From: Brevibacterium sp. S22 | Lineage (GTDB): Bacteria > Actinomycetota > Actinomycetes > Actinomycetales > Brevibacteriaceae | Direction of reading: 5' to 3' | Assembly (NCBI RefSeq): GCF_004745485.1 | Contig: NZ_RHFG01000001.1 | Location: 62,001 to 126,000, forward strand | Length of the DNA: 64,000 nt | Part shown: piece after piece, positions 51,027 through 60,817 of the stretch | How positions within the stretch are numbered: position 1 is the first letter of the stretch | How the letters are laid out: each line of letters opens with the position of its first letter | Notes under the pieces: model-generated | The model's input: the letters and a program-made list of their open reading frames with translations, nothing else | Databases searched by the model: none | Told to the model about the DNA's origin: nothing | Made by a program: the position numbers and the translations under genes

Positions 51027-52787
51027 TCAGTCCTTGCACTCGACTTCATTCACCGGCCGATAGACCGTGGTGAAGCCGTCCTTCGTGGTCTTACCCGAGG
51101 CGATGTCCTTCAACGTCCGGGTGATCCGGATCGACCAGCCGCCCTTCGGTGACTGCGGGGTGCACGAGGATCCGCTTTCGGTGACCGAACCCGGCGAGGT
51201 GTGGTCGAACCGGTCCGAAGCGTCGGCTGAGACCTCGTACTTCTTGGCGCCGAAGACCTTCGCGTGGACCTCACCGTCCTTGAGGTACATGTCGAGGACG
51301 ACCGGGGTCTTCGAATTGTTCGTGAACTTCATGTCGATGGAGGACCAGTCGAGGGTCGACTCCCGACCTTCTGGGTATCGGGAGATATAACGCGAATGCG
51401 CCTGGTGTTCATCGAGGCCGAAGCCTGCGAAGAATGCGGCATTGAACAGTGTCGTCGACACCTGTGAGACTCCCCCGCCATAGTCTTCCTTCATCTGCCC
51501 CTCGGAGATCACACCGGCAGGCTTGTAGCCGTTCGCGGCAGTGCGCTGGCCCAATGCTTCGTTGAGGGAGAACTGCTCACCGGGTTGGAGCACGGTGCCG
51601 GAGACCTTCTTCGAGGCCACGCGCAGGTTGGTATCGCGGTTGGGTTCGGAGCTGTATCCGGTGGAGAAGTGCGAGATGGTATCGGAGACATCGGCCTTCT
51701 TCGCGTCCTTCGTCGTGAAATCGGGTTTGACGGAGGACAGGGTGACCGTCGGCTTGTCGTCCTTGCCGTTGATGGAGTCGGTGACAGCAGTGGTCAGCTC
51801 ATCGGCCTTGATGCCGATTCCATCGCGGGAGGGCACCACTTGGGGCTTGCCGTCCTTGATCTCAAAGCAGGCGTCTTCGGCAGGTCTCCCGATATCCTTG
51901 TTCGCTGCGAGCACGGACTTCTGCAGCTCGTCCTTGTCGAAGACCGGTGTGAGTTTCGAATCCTCGGCCTTGAAAGTCAGAGTCTTCGCAACGGTCTTCG
52001 GGGATACGGTGAGGTCACCGCCCTTGACCTCGGAGTCCGCGTCCTTCGCCGGCTTCGCCGTGATCGTGAGGTCCTTGCTCACGGCGTCTTTCGCGAATCC
52101 GTCGGCCATGTCTTCGGCTTCGGCCGTGGTGATATCGGGATCGATGCTCGTCGGCCTGACCGGCAGAGCATCGTCGGCGCGCAGCCAATGCTCGTCGATG
52201 GCGGTGCGCACATCCGCGGAGTCGACGGTCTGGCCCTTCTTGCCGTCCTTGATCTTCGGTGCGGTCTTGTCGAATTCGAGTTCTGCGTCGGTGGGTTCGA
52301 CGGCGAGGGATTCGGTGACCTTCGAGGTCGCCTCGTCGAACTTCTTCTCATCGACGTGAATGACGGGCGCGACCTCGTCTTCACCGAACAGGCGGTGCCA
52401 GATGACGGTGGGGTCGAGACTGAAGCCGGTGACGCGATCGACCGTGGCTTCGGCGTCGAAGGTGATTCCGGCCTTGTCCGGGTCGACCTTCGCGGTCGGC
52501 TCCCCTGCTTTCAGGACGATGCCCTTCTCTGCCTCGTCCCGCAGCTCATTGCGCAGAGTGGTCTCGGCATTCGTCGCGGACTTGCCGCCGATGTCGATTC
52601 CGGCCACGGTCGTCCCCGGCGTCAGCACTCGTCCGCTGAAGAAGCCGATCGCGATGTAGATCGCGGCCAGCACGAGTACTGCCAGGAGGATGAAGGGCCA
52701 GATCGTCTTCTTCCGGGCATCGCTGCCGGACGGGTCGGGCCCGCCGGGGTTCGAGGTTCCATCGGATAGGGTCTTGGTCGGCATCAT
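51027..52787 (-). CDS. VanW-family protein with peptidoglycan-binding repeats
   Basis: 586 aa. A short cytoplasmic head precedes one transmembrane segment (about 28-50, IWPFILLAVLVLAAIYIAIG). Two PG_binding_4-like domains follow (about 60-330, e.g. GTTVAGIDIGGKSATNAETT), then a VanW domain (about 370-520: NRDTNLRVASKKVSGTVLQP, GGVSQVSTTLFNAAFFAGF). Members are cell-wall associated; a role in cross-link metabolism or glycopeptide response is suspected but unproven. Starts ATG-ATG, with a TACTCT box and CGGGAGA just upstream. Monocistronic. Confidence 0.88.
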   Translation of the reverse strand: MMPTKTLSDGTSNPGGPDPSGSDARKKTIWPFILLAVLVLAAIYIAIGFFSGRVLTPGTTVAGIDIGGKSATNAETTLRNELRDEAEKGIVLKAGEPTAKVDPDKAGITFDAEATVDRVTGFSLDPTVIWHRLFGEDEVAPVIHVDEKKFDEATSKVTESLAVEPTDAELEFDKTAPKIKDGKKGQTVDSADVRTAIDEHWLRADDALPVRPTSIDPDITTAEAEDMADGFAKDAVSKDLTITAKPAKDADSEVKGGDLTVSPKTVAKTLTFKAEDSKLTPVFDKDELQKSVLAANKDIGRPAEDACFEIKDGKPQVVPSRDGIGIKADELTTAVTDSINGKDDKPTVTLSSVKPDFTTKDAKKADVSDTISHFSTGYSSEPNRDTNLRVASKKVSGTVLQPGEQFSLNEALGQRTAANGYKPAGVISEGQMKEDYGGGVSQVSTTLFNAAFFAGFGLDEHQAHSRYISRYPEGRESTLDWSSIDMKFTNNSKTPVVLDMYLKDGEVHAKVFGAKKYEVSADASDRFDHTSPGSVTESGSSCTPQSPKGGWSIRITRTLKDIASGKTTKDGFTTVYRPVNEVECKD

Positions 52788-52835
52788 TCTCCCGAGAGTA
52801 TCGATATCGACTGATTCGCTGCGGTTCGCACGAGT

Positions 52836-54158
52836 CTAGCGAGTGCGATCGCGTCCGCGCACGTTGATGAAGGAGAAGACAGCGGCCAGGACCATCGGTC
52901 CGAGCAGCCACACGACGGAGCGCAGCAGGCCGGTGACGATCATATCCGAGCCGGGCAGCCACTTCGGCTGACCGAAGGCGAAGGACAGCACGGCGATGAT
53001 GACGGCGGCGATCAGCATCGGGGCGCTGCTGCGGTACATCGTCTTCAGGTGCCACAGTCCGGCCGCTGCCAGGGCCACGGCCAAGACGAGTCCCCACGGC
53101 AGGATGATCGTGGTTCCGCCGAGGTTGAGGACAGTGACGTTGAGGTGCTGCATGGTGCCGAGGAAGGCGATGAGCAGTCCGAGTACGGCGGAGTGGAGGT
53201 AGGCGAAGATTCCGGGTTTCCGCGGTTCGCGGCGACGTCGCAGAGGTGCAGCCGCCGCGGCGTTCGGCTGAGCGTCCACCGCTGCGATGTCGAGCCCGGT
53301 GAGCACGTGCGGAGCCGACCCTCCGTTGGGGAATTCGGCTGGGATCGGGGCTCCGGCCCCGATGGAGAAGTATTCGCGGTCGCCGATCTTCTGACCCACA
53401 CCGTTGGACAGAGCGAAGAATCCGCCGGACACGCTCACCTGGGTGCGGTGTGCCTCCAACGCAGCCCGTTTGGCTGGCAGCGCCGTGGTGACGTCCTGGT
53501 CGATGACGATCTGCCCGACCGGGGGTTTGGCCGGGATCGTCTCGGCGGCGGAGAACCCGGTGGCGGCGAAGCCGTCTTGATTCGGGTCGAATGACCGGCG
53601 AGCCGCCTCGGTGGGGGTGTCGACATAGAGGAGCCGACCGGCCCGCCATTCGGCGAGGTCGAAGGCCAGGGTCGTGGCCTCGTGCACCCGCACATGGTCG
53701 GGGTGTCCGTATCCGCCGTTGGCGGCATAGGTGATGACCGCATGCGGTTCGAAGGCGTCGATGACGGCGGCGATATGCCGGGCCACGGTCATGGCATCGG
53801 CTGCACACAGGGCATTGTCGGGCATCGTCGATGCGGGTTGGGCGTGCCCGTCCGGCCCCCACTCCATTCCCGAATCCTCGAAGGTCCGGGTGGTCCCGCC
53901 GAGGAAGGTGTGCATGCGCACACCGAGAGCACGCATCGCCTCGGCGATCTCCTGTTCGCGGACCCGGGCGAGACCAGCACGGTCGCCTTCGAGCTGCTGC
54001 AGCTCTGCGGGGATGACCTCGCCGCCCTCACCGCGGGTGGCGGTGAGCACCATGACCTCGGCACCTTCGGAGACCAATGCGGCGATCGTGCCGCCCGTCG
54101 TGATCGTCTCATCGTCGGGATGAGCGTGCACGAGGAGGACGCGTGGCGTAACAGTCAT
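52836..54158 (-). CDS. mshB: MshB-type GlcNAc-Ins deacetylase fused to a membrane domain
   Basis: 440 aa. The N-terminal ~300 residues are a PIG-L/MshB zinc deacetylase: LLVHAHPDDETITTGGTIA (AHPDDE metal motif), LTATRGEGGEV, YAANGGYGHPDHVRVHEAT. This matches the second step of mycothiol synthesis, deacetylation of GlcNAc-Ins. A basic linker (APLRRRREPRKPG) leads to four or five membrane helices up to the C-terminus, absent from mycobacterial MshB. ATG 54158 (after AGGAACCA) begins right at the conserved core; an ATG 24 nt upstream is possible. It lies downstream of typA on the same strand. Confidence 0.83.
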   Translation of the reverse strand: MTVTPRVLLVHAHPDDETITTGGTIAALVSEGAEVMVLTATRGEGGEVIPAELQQLEGDRAGLARVREQEIAEAMRALGVRMHTFLGGTTRTFEDSGMEWGPDGHAQPASTMPDNALCAADAMTVARHIAAVIDAFEPHAVITYAANGGYGHPDHVRVHEATTLAFDLAEWRAGRLLYVDTPTEAARRSFDPNQDGFAATGFSAAETIPAKPPVGQIVIDQDVTTALPAKRAALEAHRTQVSVSGGFFALSNGVGQKIGDREYFSIGAGAPIPAEFPNGGSAPHVLTGLDIAAVDAQPNAAAAAPLRRRREPRKPGIFAYLHSAVLGLLIAFLGTMQHLNVTVLNLGGTTIILPWGLVLAVALAAAGLWHLKTMYRSSAPMLIAAVIIAVLSFAFGQPKWLPGSDMIVTGLLRSVVWLLGPMVLAAVFSFINVRGRDRTR

Positions 54159-54210
54159 TGGTTCCTGGGTGCTCGAGGTCATTCGGTGCTGCCGGCAGTG
54201 GATGTCCGGC

Positions 54211-56121
54211 TCAGGCGTTCTGGCGGCGCATCTTCGCGTAGAGCTTTGCGCGTTCCTTCTGGTCGAGTTCGACCTTGCGGATGCGGATGGCCCCCGGGGT
54301 GACCTCGACGCATTCGTCCTCACGGGCGAATTCGAGGCTCTCTTCGAGGGTCAGCCTGCGCGGCGGAGTGAGGTTCTCGAAGCTGTCAGCCGATGCCGAA
54401 CGCATGTTCGTCAGCTTCTTCTCCTTCGTGATGTTGACGTCCATATCGTCAGCGCGCGAGTTCTCGCCCACGATCTGGCCCTCGTAGACTTCGGAGGTCG
54501 GTTCGACGAAGAAGGTGCCGCGGTCCTGCAGGTTGATCATCGCGTACGGGGTGACGGCTCCGGCGCGGTCGGCCACGAGCGATCCGTTGATGCGGAACTC
54601 GATGTTGCCGGCCCACGGACCGTATCCGGCCGAGATCGTGTTCGCGATTCCGGTGCCGCGGGTCTCGGTGAGGAACCGGGTGCGGAAGCCGATGAGACCG
54701 CGTGCCGGAACCTTGAACTCCATCCGCACCCAGCCGGTGCCGTGGTTCGTCATGGTCGACATGACGCCCTTGCGTGCGGCAAGCAGCTGGGTCACGGCGC
54801 CGAGGTAGTCCTCCGGAACGTCGATCGTGAGCTCTTCGAAGGGCTCATGGACCTTGCCGTCGACCTGTTTGGTCACGACCTGAGGTTTGCCGACGGTGAG
54901 CTCGAAGCCTTCGCGGCGCATCTGCTCGACGAGGATGGCCAGGGCCAGCTCTCCGCGTCCCTGCACCTCCCAGGCGTCGGGGCGTTCGGTCGGCACGACC
55001 TTGAGGGAGACGTTGCCGACGAGCTCCTGGTCGAGGCGGTCCTTGACCATGCGGGCGGTGACCTTCGTGCCCTTCTCACGGCCGGCCAGCGGTGAGGTGT
55101 TGATGCCCACGGTCATCGAGATCGCCGGATCGTCGATGATGATCGCCGGCATCGGCTTCGGGTTGTCGATGTCGGTGAGCGTGTCGCCGATCATGATGTC
55201 GGGGATGCCGGCGACGGCGACGATGTCACCGGCCGAGGCCTCCGTGGCGGGAACGCGGTCGAGACCCTGTGTCTCGAGCAGTTCGGTGATCTTGACCGAG
55301 CTGATCGCGTCGCCGCGGGCCCAGGCGACCTGCTGCCCCTTCTTCAGCGTGCCGCCGAAGATGCGCAGCAACGCCAGACGGCCGAGGAACGGAGAGGCGT
55401 CGAGGTTGGTGACATGTGCCTGGAGGATGCCGTCGGAGTTGATCTCCGGCGCCGGGATCGTCTCGAGGATGGTCTTGAACAGCGGTTCGAGGTCGGGGTT
55501 GTCCGGCACGTCTCCGTCGGCGGGCTGTTCGAGGGAGGCGGCACCTGCCTTCGCGGCGGCGAAGACGACGGGCACGTCGAGGACGGAGTCGACGTCGAGA
55601 TCGGGCACTTCGTCGGCGAGGTCGGCGGCCAGCCCCAGGAGCAGGTCCTGGGCTTCCTCGACGACTCCGTCGATGCGCGCATCGGCTCGATCGGTCTTGT
55701 TGATCACGAGGATGACGGGCAGCTTCGCCGCCAGCGCCTTGCGCAGGACGAAGCGGGTCTGCGGCAGCGGCCCTTCCGAGGCGTCGACGAGGAGGACGAC
55801 GCCGTCGACCATGGACAGTCCGCGTTCGACCTCTCCGCCGAAGTCGGCGTGGCCCGGAGTGTCGATGACGTTGATGACGATGGGGTCCTCACCGGCCGAA
55901 GGACCGTTGTAGAGGACCGAGGTGTTCTTCGCGAGGATGGTGATGCCCTTCTCGCGTTCGAGGTCGCCTGAATCCATGACGCGTTCGGCGAAGTCGCCGT
56001 GTTCGCTGAACACACCGGTCTGCCGGAGCATGGCATCGACCAGTGTGGTCTTGCCGTGGTCGACGTGTGCGACGATTGCTACATTTCGGCGGTTTTCCCG
56101 TCGTGTGATGGCTTCAGTCAT
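54211..56121 (-). CDS. typA: Translational GTPase TypA/BipA
   Basis: 636 aa. The GTPase domain shows G1 AHVDHGKTTLVDAM (18-31), the TypA-like SGDLEREKGITI, G3 DTPGHADFGGEVERG, and G4 NKTDRADARIDGVV. EF-G-like domains II, III and V and the TypA-specific C-terminal domain follow (NMRSASADSFENLTPPRRLT). It acts on the ribosome, aiding 50S assembly and stress translation. ATG 56121 follows AAAAGG; the 51-nt longer frame has no site. A TATAAT -10 lies at 56172-56177. Confidence 0.95.
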   Translation of the reverse strand: MTEAITRRENRRNVAIVAHVDHGKTTLVDAMLRQTGVFSEHGDFAERVMDSGDLEREKGITILAKNTSVLYNGPSAGEDPIVINVIDTPGHADFGGEVERGLSMVDGVVLLVDASEGPLPQTRFVLRKALAAKLPVILVINKTDRADARIDGVVEEAQDLLLGLAADLADEVPDLDVDSVLDVPVVFAAAKAGAASLEQPADGDVPDNPDLEPLFKTILETIPAPEINSDGILQAHVTNLDASPFLGRLALLRIFGGTLKKGQQVAWARGDAISSVKITELLETQGLDRVPATEASAGDIVAVAGIPDIMIGDTLTDIDNPKPMPAIIIDDPAISMTVGINTSPLAGREKGTKVTARMVKDRLDQELVGNVSLKVVPTERPDAWEVQGRGELALAILVEQMRREGFELTVGKPQVVTKQVDGKVHEPFEELTIDVPEDYLGAVTQLLAARKGVMSTMTNHGTGWVRMEFKVPARGLIGFRTRFLTETRGTGIANTISAGYGPWAGNIEFRINGSLVADRAGAVTPYAMINLQDRGTFFVEPTSEVYEGQIVGENSRADDMDVNITKEKKLTNMRSASADSFENLTPPRRLTLEESLEFAREDECVEVTPGAIRIRKVELDQKERAKLYAKMRRQNA

Positions 56122-56171
56122 CAAGAACCTTTTGAGATAGAGAGATCGGTCCAGCCCGGACCCAACAGACA

Positions 56172-56177
56172 ATTATA
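56172..56177 (-). promoter_or_regulatory. -10 box of typA
   Basis: Perfect TATAAT on the minus strand, about 50 nt before the typA ATG. The -35 region falls inside the terminator stem of the upstream ABC operon and is not consensus. Confidence 0.55.
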
Positions 56178-56182
56178 CGCAC

Positions 56183-56208
56183 CACCTGCACGCTCTCGCG
56201 TGCAGGTG
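56183..56208 (-). terminator. Terminator of the peptide ABC operon
   Basis: Perfect 10-bp stem CACCTGCACG (56183-56192) with CGTGCAGGTG (56199-56208), loop CTCTCG. It sits 19 nt beyond the ATPase stop and immediately upstream of the typA -10. Confidence 0.7.
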
Positions 56209-56227
56209 GCCGTCAGGTTGAGCAGAC

Positions 56228-58150
56228 TCAGGCGTTCATCGTGGCTTCGAGAACCGCGTCCCTGGCCTCTCGACGCTTGCGCTGCTCCCTCGGATCCGGG
56301 ACCGGAACCGCCGACAGCAGGCGCTGTGTGTACGGGTGGACGGGGTTCGACACGACCTGCGAGGACTTGCCGATCTCGACGAGGTAGCCGTGGCGCATCA
56401 CCGCGATGCGCTCAGCGATGCGTTCGACCACTGCCAGATCGTGGCTGATGAACATGCATGCGAAGCCGTATTCCTTCTGCAGGCCTTCGAACAGGTCGAG
56501 GACCTTCGCCTGCACGGACACGTCGAGCGCCGAGGTCGGCTCATCGGCGATGAGCAGCTTCGGTCGCAGAGTCAGTGCGCGGGCGATGCCGATGCGCTGC
56601 CGCTGACCACCGGAGAGCTCGTGCGGGTACCGGTTGCGCATCGACGTCGGCAGCTCGACCGCGGTCAGCAGCTCCTCGACGCGCTTGCTCAGCCCGGGTC
56701 CCTTCATCCCCTCATGGAGGTAGAGCGGTTCGCCGATCGACTCACCGACGGGCAGTCGCGGGTTGAGTGAGGAGCCTGGATCCTGGAACACGATGCCGAC
56801 TTCCTTGCGCAGCGGTCGCATCTGCTTGTTGCTCAGACCCTTGATGCTCGTGCCGTTGACGACCATATCGCCTTCGACAGTGGGCAGGAGGCCCAGAGCG
56901 GCACGCCCGATCGTGGTCTTGCCCGAACCGGACTCGCCGACCAGACCCACGACTTCGCCGGGAGCGATCATGAGATTGATGTGGTGGGCGGCGCGGAAGG
57001 CCTTCTTCCGTCCGATCGCGGGATATTCGATCGCAGCATCGCGCAGCTGCAGGGCAGAGGGCTTCGAGAAGTCCGCCTGCGAGCCGGGATGGTAGTACGT
57101 CTCAGTGGAGTCCATCTCGATCTCGCGGTGATCCGGCTCGTTCGCCTGAGCTCGTGCCTCGGCCACAGCCATATCAGCGGCCCCGGCCTCCGAGAGACCG
57201 TCCCCGCCGGCACCGTTGTCCTGCAGCCCGACAGGGTCAGACACGTGCGAGGCCTGGTCAGAGCTGATATCGCTCAGCGAGGCCTTGACATCTCCGATGC
57301 TGCCGCCGAATGCTTCGTTCTCGGTTCCCGCACCGAGGTGGGGAACAGCATCGAGCAGCTGCTTCGTGTACGGATGCTGGGGTTGATAGAAGATCTCCTC
57401 CGCCGTGCCCGATTCGACCACCTGGCCCGCGCGCATGACGATGATGCGGTCGGCCATATCCGCCACCACGCCCATATCGTGTGTGATGAGGATGATGCCG
57501 GCGTCGAGCTTCGACTTCAGCTCGCGCATGAGCTTGAGGATCTCGGCCTGCACCGTGACGTCGAGCGCCGTGGTCGGCTCGTCGGCGATGAGCAGCTTCG
57601 GCTGGCAGGCCAGGGCCTGCGCGATCATGATGCGCTGCCGCTGACCACCGGAGAGCTGGTGCGGGAAGGAATGGAAGCGATCCTCGGGGTCAGGGATCTC
57701 GACGAGCCGCATGAGCTCGAGAGCCCTCTCTTTGGCCTCGCTGGGACCGATGTCGAGGTGGACGCGCAGCGTCTCGACGATCTGGTAGCCGGCGGTATAG
57801 ACCGGGTTGAGCGCGGTCATCGGCTCCTGGAAGATCACGGAGATCTCGTTGCCGCGGACGTGCTGTATCTTCTCCGGCGGCATCCCGATGAGCTCACGCC
57901 CACCGAGCTTCGCCGAACCGGTGGCTCGACCGTTGCTCGGCAGGAGCCCGAGCAGAGACATGCTCGACTGCGACTTTCCCGAACCGGACTCACCGACGAT
58001 CGCCAGCACCTCACCGGCGTTGACGGTGTAGTCGAGGTGTTCGGCGGCCATCCACCATTCGTCGCTGACCCAGAACTGGACGCCGAGGTCCTTGACCTCG
58101 AGGATCGGGGACCCCTTCTTCGACTGGGCATCTGCTGTGTTCTCAGTCAT
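56228..58150 (-). CDS. Fused dual ATP-binding protein of a peptide ABC importer (DppD-DppF type)
   Basis: 640 aa with two complete ATPase halves. First: [44 protein letters not shown]. Second: [46 protein letters not shown]. They are separated by a ~100-residue Ala/Glu/Asp-rich linker. Each half ends with an oligopeptide-type C-terminal segment (HPYTKQLL and HPYTQRLL). It powers import by the two permeases upstream. ATG 58150 shares one base with the permease stop (TGATG). The longer frame lies in the permease gene and is not used. Confidence 0.93.
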   Translation of the reverse strand: MTENTADAQSKKGSPILEVKDLGVQFWVSDEWWMAAEHLDYTVNAGEVLAIVGESGSGKSQSSMSLLGLLPSNGRATGSAKLGGRELIGMPPEKIQHVRGNEISVIFQEPMTALNPVYTAGYQIVETLRVHLDIGPSEAKERALELMRLVEIPDPEDRFHSFPHQLSGGQRQRIMIAQALACQPKLLIADEPTTALDVTVQAEILKLMRELKSKLDAGIILITHDMGVVADMADRIIVMRAGQVVESGTAEEIFYQPQHPYTKQLLDAVPHLGAGTENEAFGGSIGDVKASLSDISSDQASHVSDPVGLQDNGAGGDGLSEAGAADMAVAEARAQANEPDHREIEMDSTETYYHPGSQADFSKPSALQLRDAAIEYPAIGRKKAFRAAHHINLMIAPGEVVGLVGESGSGKTTIGRAALGLLPTVEGDMVVNGTSIKGLSNKQMRPLRKEVGIVFQDPGSSLNPRLPVGESIGEPLYLHEGMKGPGLSKRVEELLTAVELPTSMRNRYPHELSGGQRQRIGIARALTLRPKLLIADEPTSALDVSVQAKVLDLFEGLQKEYGFACMFISHDLAVVERIAERIAVMRHGYLVEIGKSSQVVSNPVHPYTQRLLSAVPVPDPREQRKRREARDAVLEATMNA

Positions 58151-59181
58151 CAGTTCGCCCCTTTCTGCGCCATGCGTTCGGCTTTCTTCATCTTCCTCCA
58201 GCTCGGAATGGTCTTCATCCTCGGGTCGAACGCGTCGCGCAGGCCGTCGCCGATGAAGTTCACGCACAGGGCGATGATGATGATGAACAGACCCGGCCAC
58301 CAGAACAGCCACGGCCGCGTGGCAAAGGAGGTCTGGTATTCGCTGATGAGCTGGCCCAATGAGATGCCGGGCGGCTGGATGCCGAAGCCGAGATAGCTCA
58401 GCGAGGCCTCGAGGACGATCGCCTGGCTCATGATCAGCGTCGTGTTGACGATGATGACGCCCATGGCATTGGGCAGCATGTGCTTGAACATGATGCGGAA
58501 GTCGCTCGCTCCCGCCACACGGGCCGAATCGACGAACTCCCTTTCGCGCAGTGACATGAAGTCACCGCGGACGAGACGGGCCAGGCCCACCCAGAGGATG
58601 CAGCCGAGCGCCAGGCCGAGCATCGGACCGCTGGATCCGCCGACGAGGACGCCGAGGATGGAGCCGACGACGATGACCGGCAGGATGATGAAGCCGTCGG
58701 TGATGCGCATGAGGATCGAATCGACCCAGCCGCGGTAGTAGCCTGCGACGGCACCGACGATCGTACCGATGACCAGGCACACGGCGCCGATGATGAACAT
58801 GACCATGATGGAGATCTGAGTCCCCTTCATCACTCGGGCGAAGTTGTCGCGGCCGATCTCGTCCTGCCCGAACGGGTGGTCCCCGAGGGAGAAGATCGAC
58901 GACAGCGACCACGTCGGCGCACCACCGGGATTGGCCACCTGCCCGGAAGCCGTATGGGAGAACTTCCACCAGCCGGGCAGGCCGCCGATTCCCTGCGCGC
59001 TGAAGGCGAAGATCGCCACGAGCACGAGGACGATGATGCTGATCATCGCACCCTTGTGACGGAGGAACTTGCGCAGGACGATCCTGCCCTGCGACAGGCC
59101 TTCGGTTTCCTTCGACTCGATCGCATTGTCCCCGACTTCGTCGAGAGCGAGAGCGTTCTGATTGTCGTTGTTGGTACTCAT
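58150..59181 (-). CDS. Peptide ABC importer permease (DppC type)
   Basis: 343 aa, six hydrophobic segments with a long N-terminal cytoplasmic head and the OppC N-terminal motif region (RIVLRKFLRHKGAMISIIVL). The coupling-helix (EAA) motif is REFVDSARVAGASDFRIMFK followed by HMLPN. An extracytoplasmic loop carries HPFGQDEIGRDNFARV, typical of DppC/OppC. Starts inside the stop of the DppB-type gene (ATGA overlap) and is followed by the ATPase gene, also overlapping. Confidence 0.93.
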   Translation of the reverse strand: MSTNNDNQNALALDEVGDNAIESKETEGLSQGRIVLRKFLRHKGAMISIIVLVLVAIFAFSAQGIGGLPGWWKFSHTASGQVANPGGAPTWSLSSIFSLGDHPFGQDEIGRDNFARVMKGTQISIMVMFIIGAVCLVIGTIVGAVAGYYRGWVDSILMRITDGFIILPVIVVGSILGVLVGGSSGPMLGLALGCILWVGLARLVRGDFMSLREREFVDSARVAGASDFRIMFKHMLPNAMGVIIVNTTLIMSQAIVLEASLSYLGFGIQPPGISLGQLISEYQTSFATRPWLFWWPGLFIIIIALCVNFIGDGLRDAFDPRMKTIPSWRKMKKAERMAQKGAN

Positions 59182-60722
59182 GCGTTCACTCGGATTCTCG
59201 GGTCGAGGACGGCGTAGAGGAAGTCCGCGACCAGGTTTGCGATGATGGCGAGCAGACCCGTGATCAGGATGTAGGCCATGACCGGATCGAGTTCGGCCTG
59301 CCTCATCGAGTCGATGAAGAGCTTGCCCATGCCGTTCCAGCCGAAGATCGTCTCCGTGATCACGGCACCGCCGATCATGGTGATGATGTCGACGGGGATG
59401 ATCGACGCCAGCGGCAGCAGTGCATTGCGCAGGGCATGGCGCATGATCACCGTGCGCTCGTTGAGGCCTTTGGCTCGCGCCGTGCGGATGTAGTCCTGCC
59501 CCATGACCTCGAGCATCGAACCGCGGGTGTAGCGGGTGTAGGAGGCGAAGGAGATCAGCACCAGAGCGATCGACGGCAGCAGCAGGTGAGTGAACGAGTC
59601 GAGGTTCGTGATCCAGAAGTCACCGTCGATGTTCGGTGCAGAGGCACCGATCGTCGCGATCGGGCGGTTGTTGATCGCTGGGTCGTTCGAATAGTCCTGC
59701 CAGCCCTGCAGCACGCGGTCGGCGAAGATGAGCACAGCCACGATGATGGCAGTGAAGCTCGTCGTCCGTGCAGTGTCCCAGGGATCCGGGCCGCGGAATG
59801 CCAGTCCGACTGCGATGGCGATCGCGATCGCGACGATGAGGAGACCGAACATCCACAGCCAATTCATCCCGACGTAGTAGAAGAGGTTCATCAGCGGCCA
59901 GTAGAGCAGCGCGCCGATGACGACTGTGGTGAGCGAGGCGTAGAGCACGCGGCGATTCTTCAGCCCCGTCGACAGGAACGTCATCACGACAGCCGCGCCG
60001 GCGCCGATGACGACGACACCGAGGAGACCGATCGTCGGCTGCTGCATCCAGCCGCTGGCGAGGATGTAGTAGACAGTGCCGAAGGTGATGAGAGCGGCGG
60101 CGGCAAAGGTGATGATCCGTCGTCTGGCGCTGCCGCCGAGCGCACCCATCCAGAACAGCCCCATCGCCACACAGCCGATGATGATCGGCCACCAGGAGTC
60201 CAGTGTCGGATCGTTGATGAAGTTGTTGATGTCGATCGCGCCGTACTGCTTGAGCAGCACTGCCACCCAGAAGACAGGCAGCGAGTAGAGGAGGAACGAG
60301 ACGAAGGTGATGAAGTAGTCGAAGCCCGAGTACTGGCGGATGGCCGAGATCATACCGACGGCGATGCCGAAGATGATGGCCACGATCGTCGAGGCGGTGA
60401 TGAGCTTGATCGTGTTGACGATCGCGCCCTGCAGCTGGTCGGTGACCTCTTGGCCGGACTTCCAGGCGATGCCGAAGTCACATTGGCCGATGGCGCAGCC
60501 GCCCACACCGGCGAGCCACTTGAAGTAGCGCACGACTGCGGGGGTGTCGAGGTCAAGGAGTCGACGACGCGACTCGTAGAGAGCTTCGATGTTCGGAGAG
60601 GTGCTCGAACGCAGGTCCCAGAAGAAATCCAGGGCCACGTTGAGCAGGAGGTAGAGGACGAAGGTGACGACAAGCAGCACGAGCACAGTCGAAAGGAGTC
60701 GTCGGAGGATGAATCTGATCAT
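59178..60722 (-). CDS. Peptide ABC importer permease (DppB type) with a large internal membrane insertion
   Basis: 514 aa, about 170-190 longer than a standard DppB/OppB. The N-terminal part is typical (MIRFILRRLLSTVLVLLVVT, about 1-30), as is the C-terminal part with the EAA motif DYIRTARAKGLNERTVIMRH at about 410-429. Between about 175 and 345 it carries five or so extra hydrophobic helices that interrupt the usual permease core. Over- or under-counting by one helix is possible. It pairs with the DppC-type permease. Confidence 0.88.
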   Translation of the reverse strand: MIRFILRRLLSTVLVLLVVTFVLYLLLNVALDFFWDLRSSTSPNIEALYESRRRLLDLDTPAVVRYFKWLAGVGGCAIGQCDFGIAWKSGQEVTDQLQGAIVNTIKLITASTIVAIIFGIAVGMISAIRQYSGFDYFITFVSFLLYSLPVFWVAVLLKQYGAIDINNFINDPTLDSWWPIIIGCVAMGLFWMGALGGSARRRIITFAAAALITFGTVYYILASGWMQQPTIGLLGVVVIGAGAAVVMTFLSTGLKNRRVLYASLTTVVIGALLYWPLMNLFYYVGMNWLWMFGLLIVAIAIAIAVGLAFRGPDPWDTARTTSFTAIIVAVLIFADRVLQGWQDYSNDPAINNRPIATIGASAPNIDGDFWITNLDSFTHLLLPSIALVLISFASYTRYTRGSMLEVMGQDYIRTARAKGLNERTVIMRHALRNALLPLASIIPVDIITMIGGAVITETIFGWNGMGKLFIDSMRQAELDPVMAYILITGLLAIIANLVADFLYAVLDPRIRVNA

Positions 60723-60754
60723 AGCGGGCTGTCCGTTTCAAACTTCTGAAGACG

Positions 60755-60789
60755 CCGTTGTGGGGACCACACAGTGATCCCCACAACGG
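60755..60789 (-). other. Intercistronic hairpin between binding-protein and permease genes
   Basis: Perfect 12-bp stem CCGTTGTGGGGA (60755-60766) with TCCCCACAACGG (60778-60789), 11-nt loop, no U-tract. It lies in the 95-nt gap of the operon and likely stabilises or partially terminates the transcript so the binding protein is made in excess. Confidence 0.65.
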
Positions 60790-60817
60790 ATGGTGTGTGG
60801 AGAGGAACCGACCAGGG

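Noticed and set aside
59436..60749. 437-codon plus-strand open frame opposite the DppB-type permease
   Set aside because: Very Asp/Glu/Arg/His-rich, the usual complement of a hydrophobic membrane protein gene.
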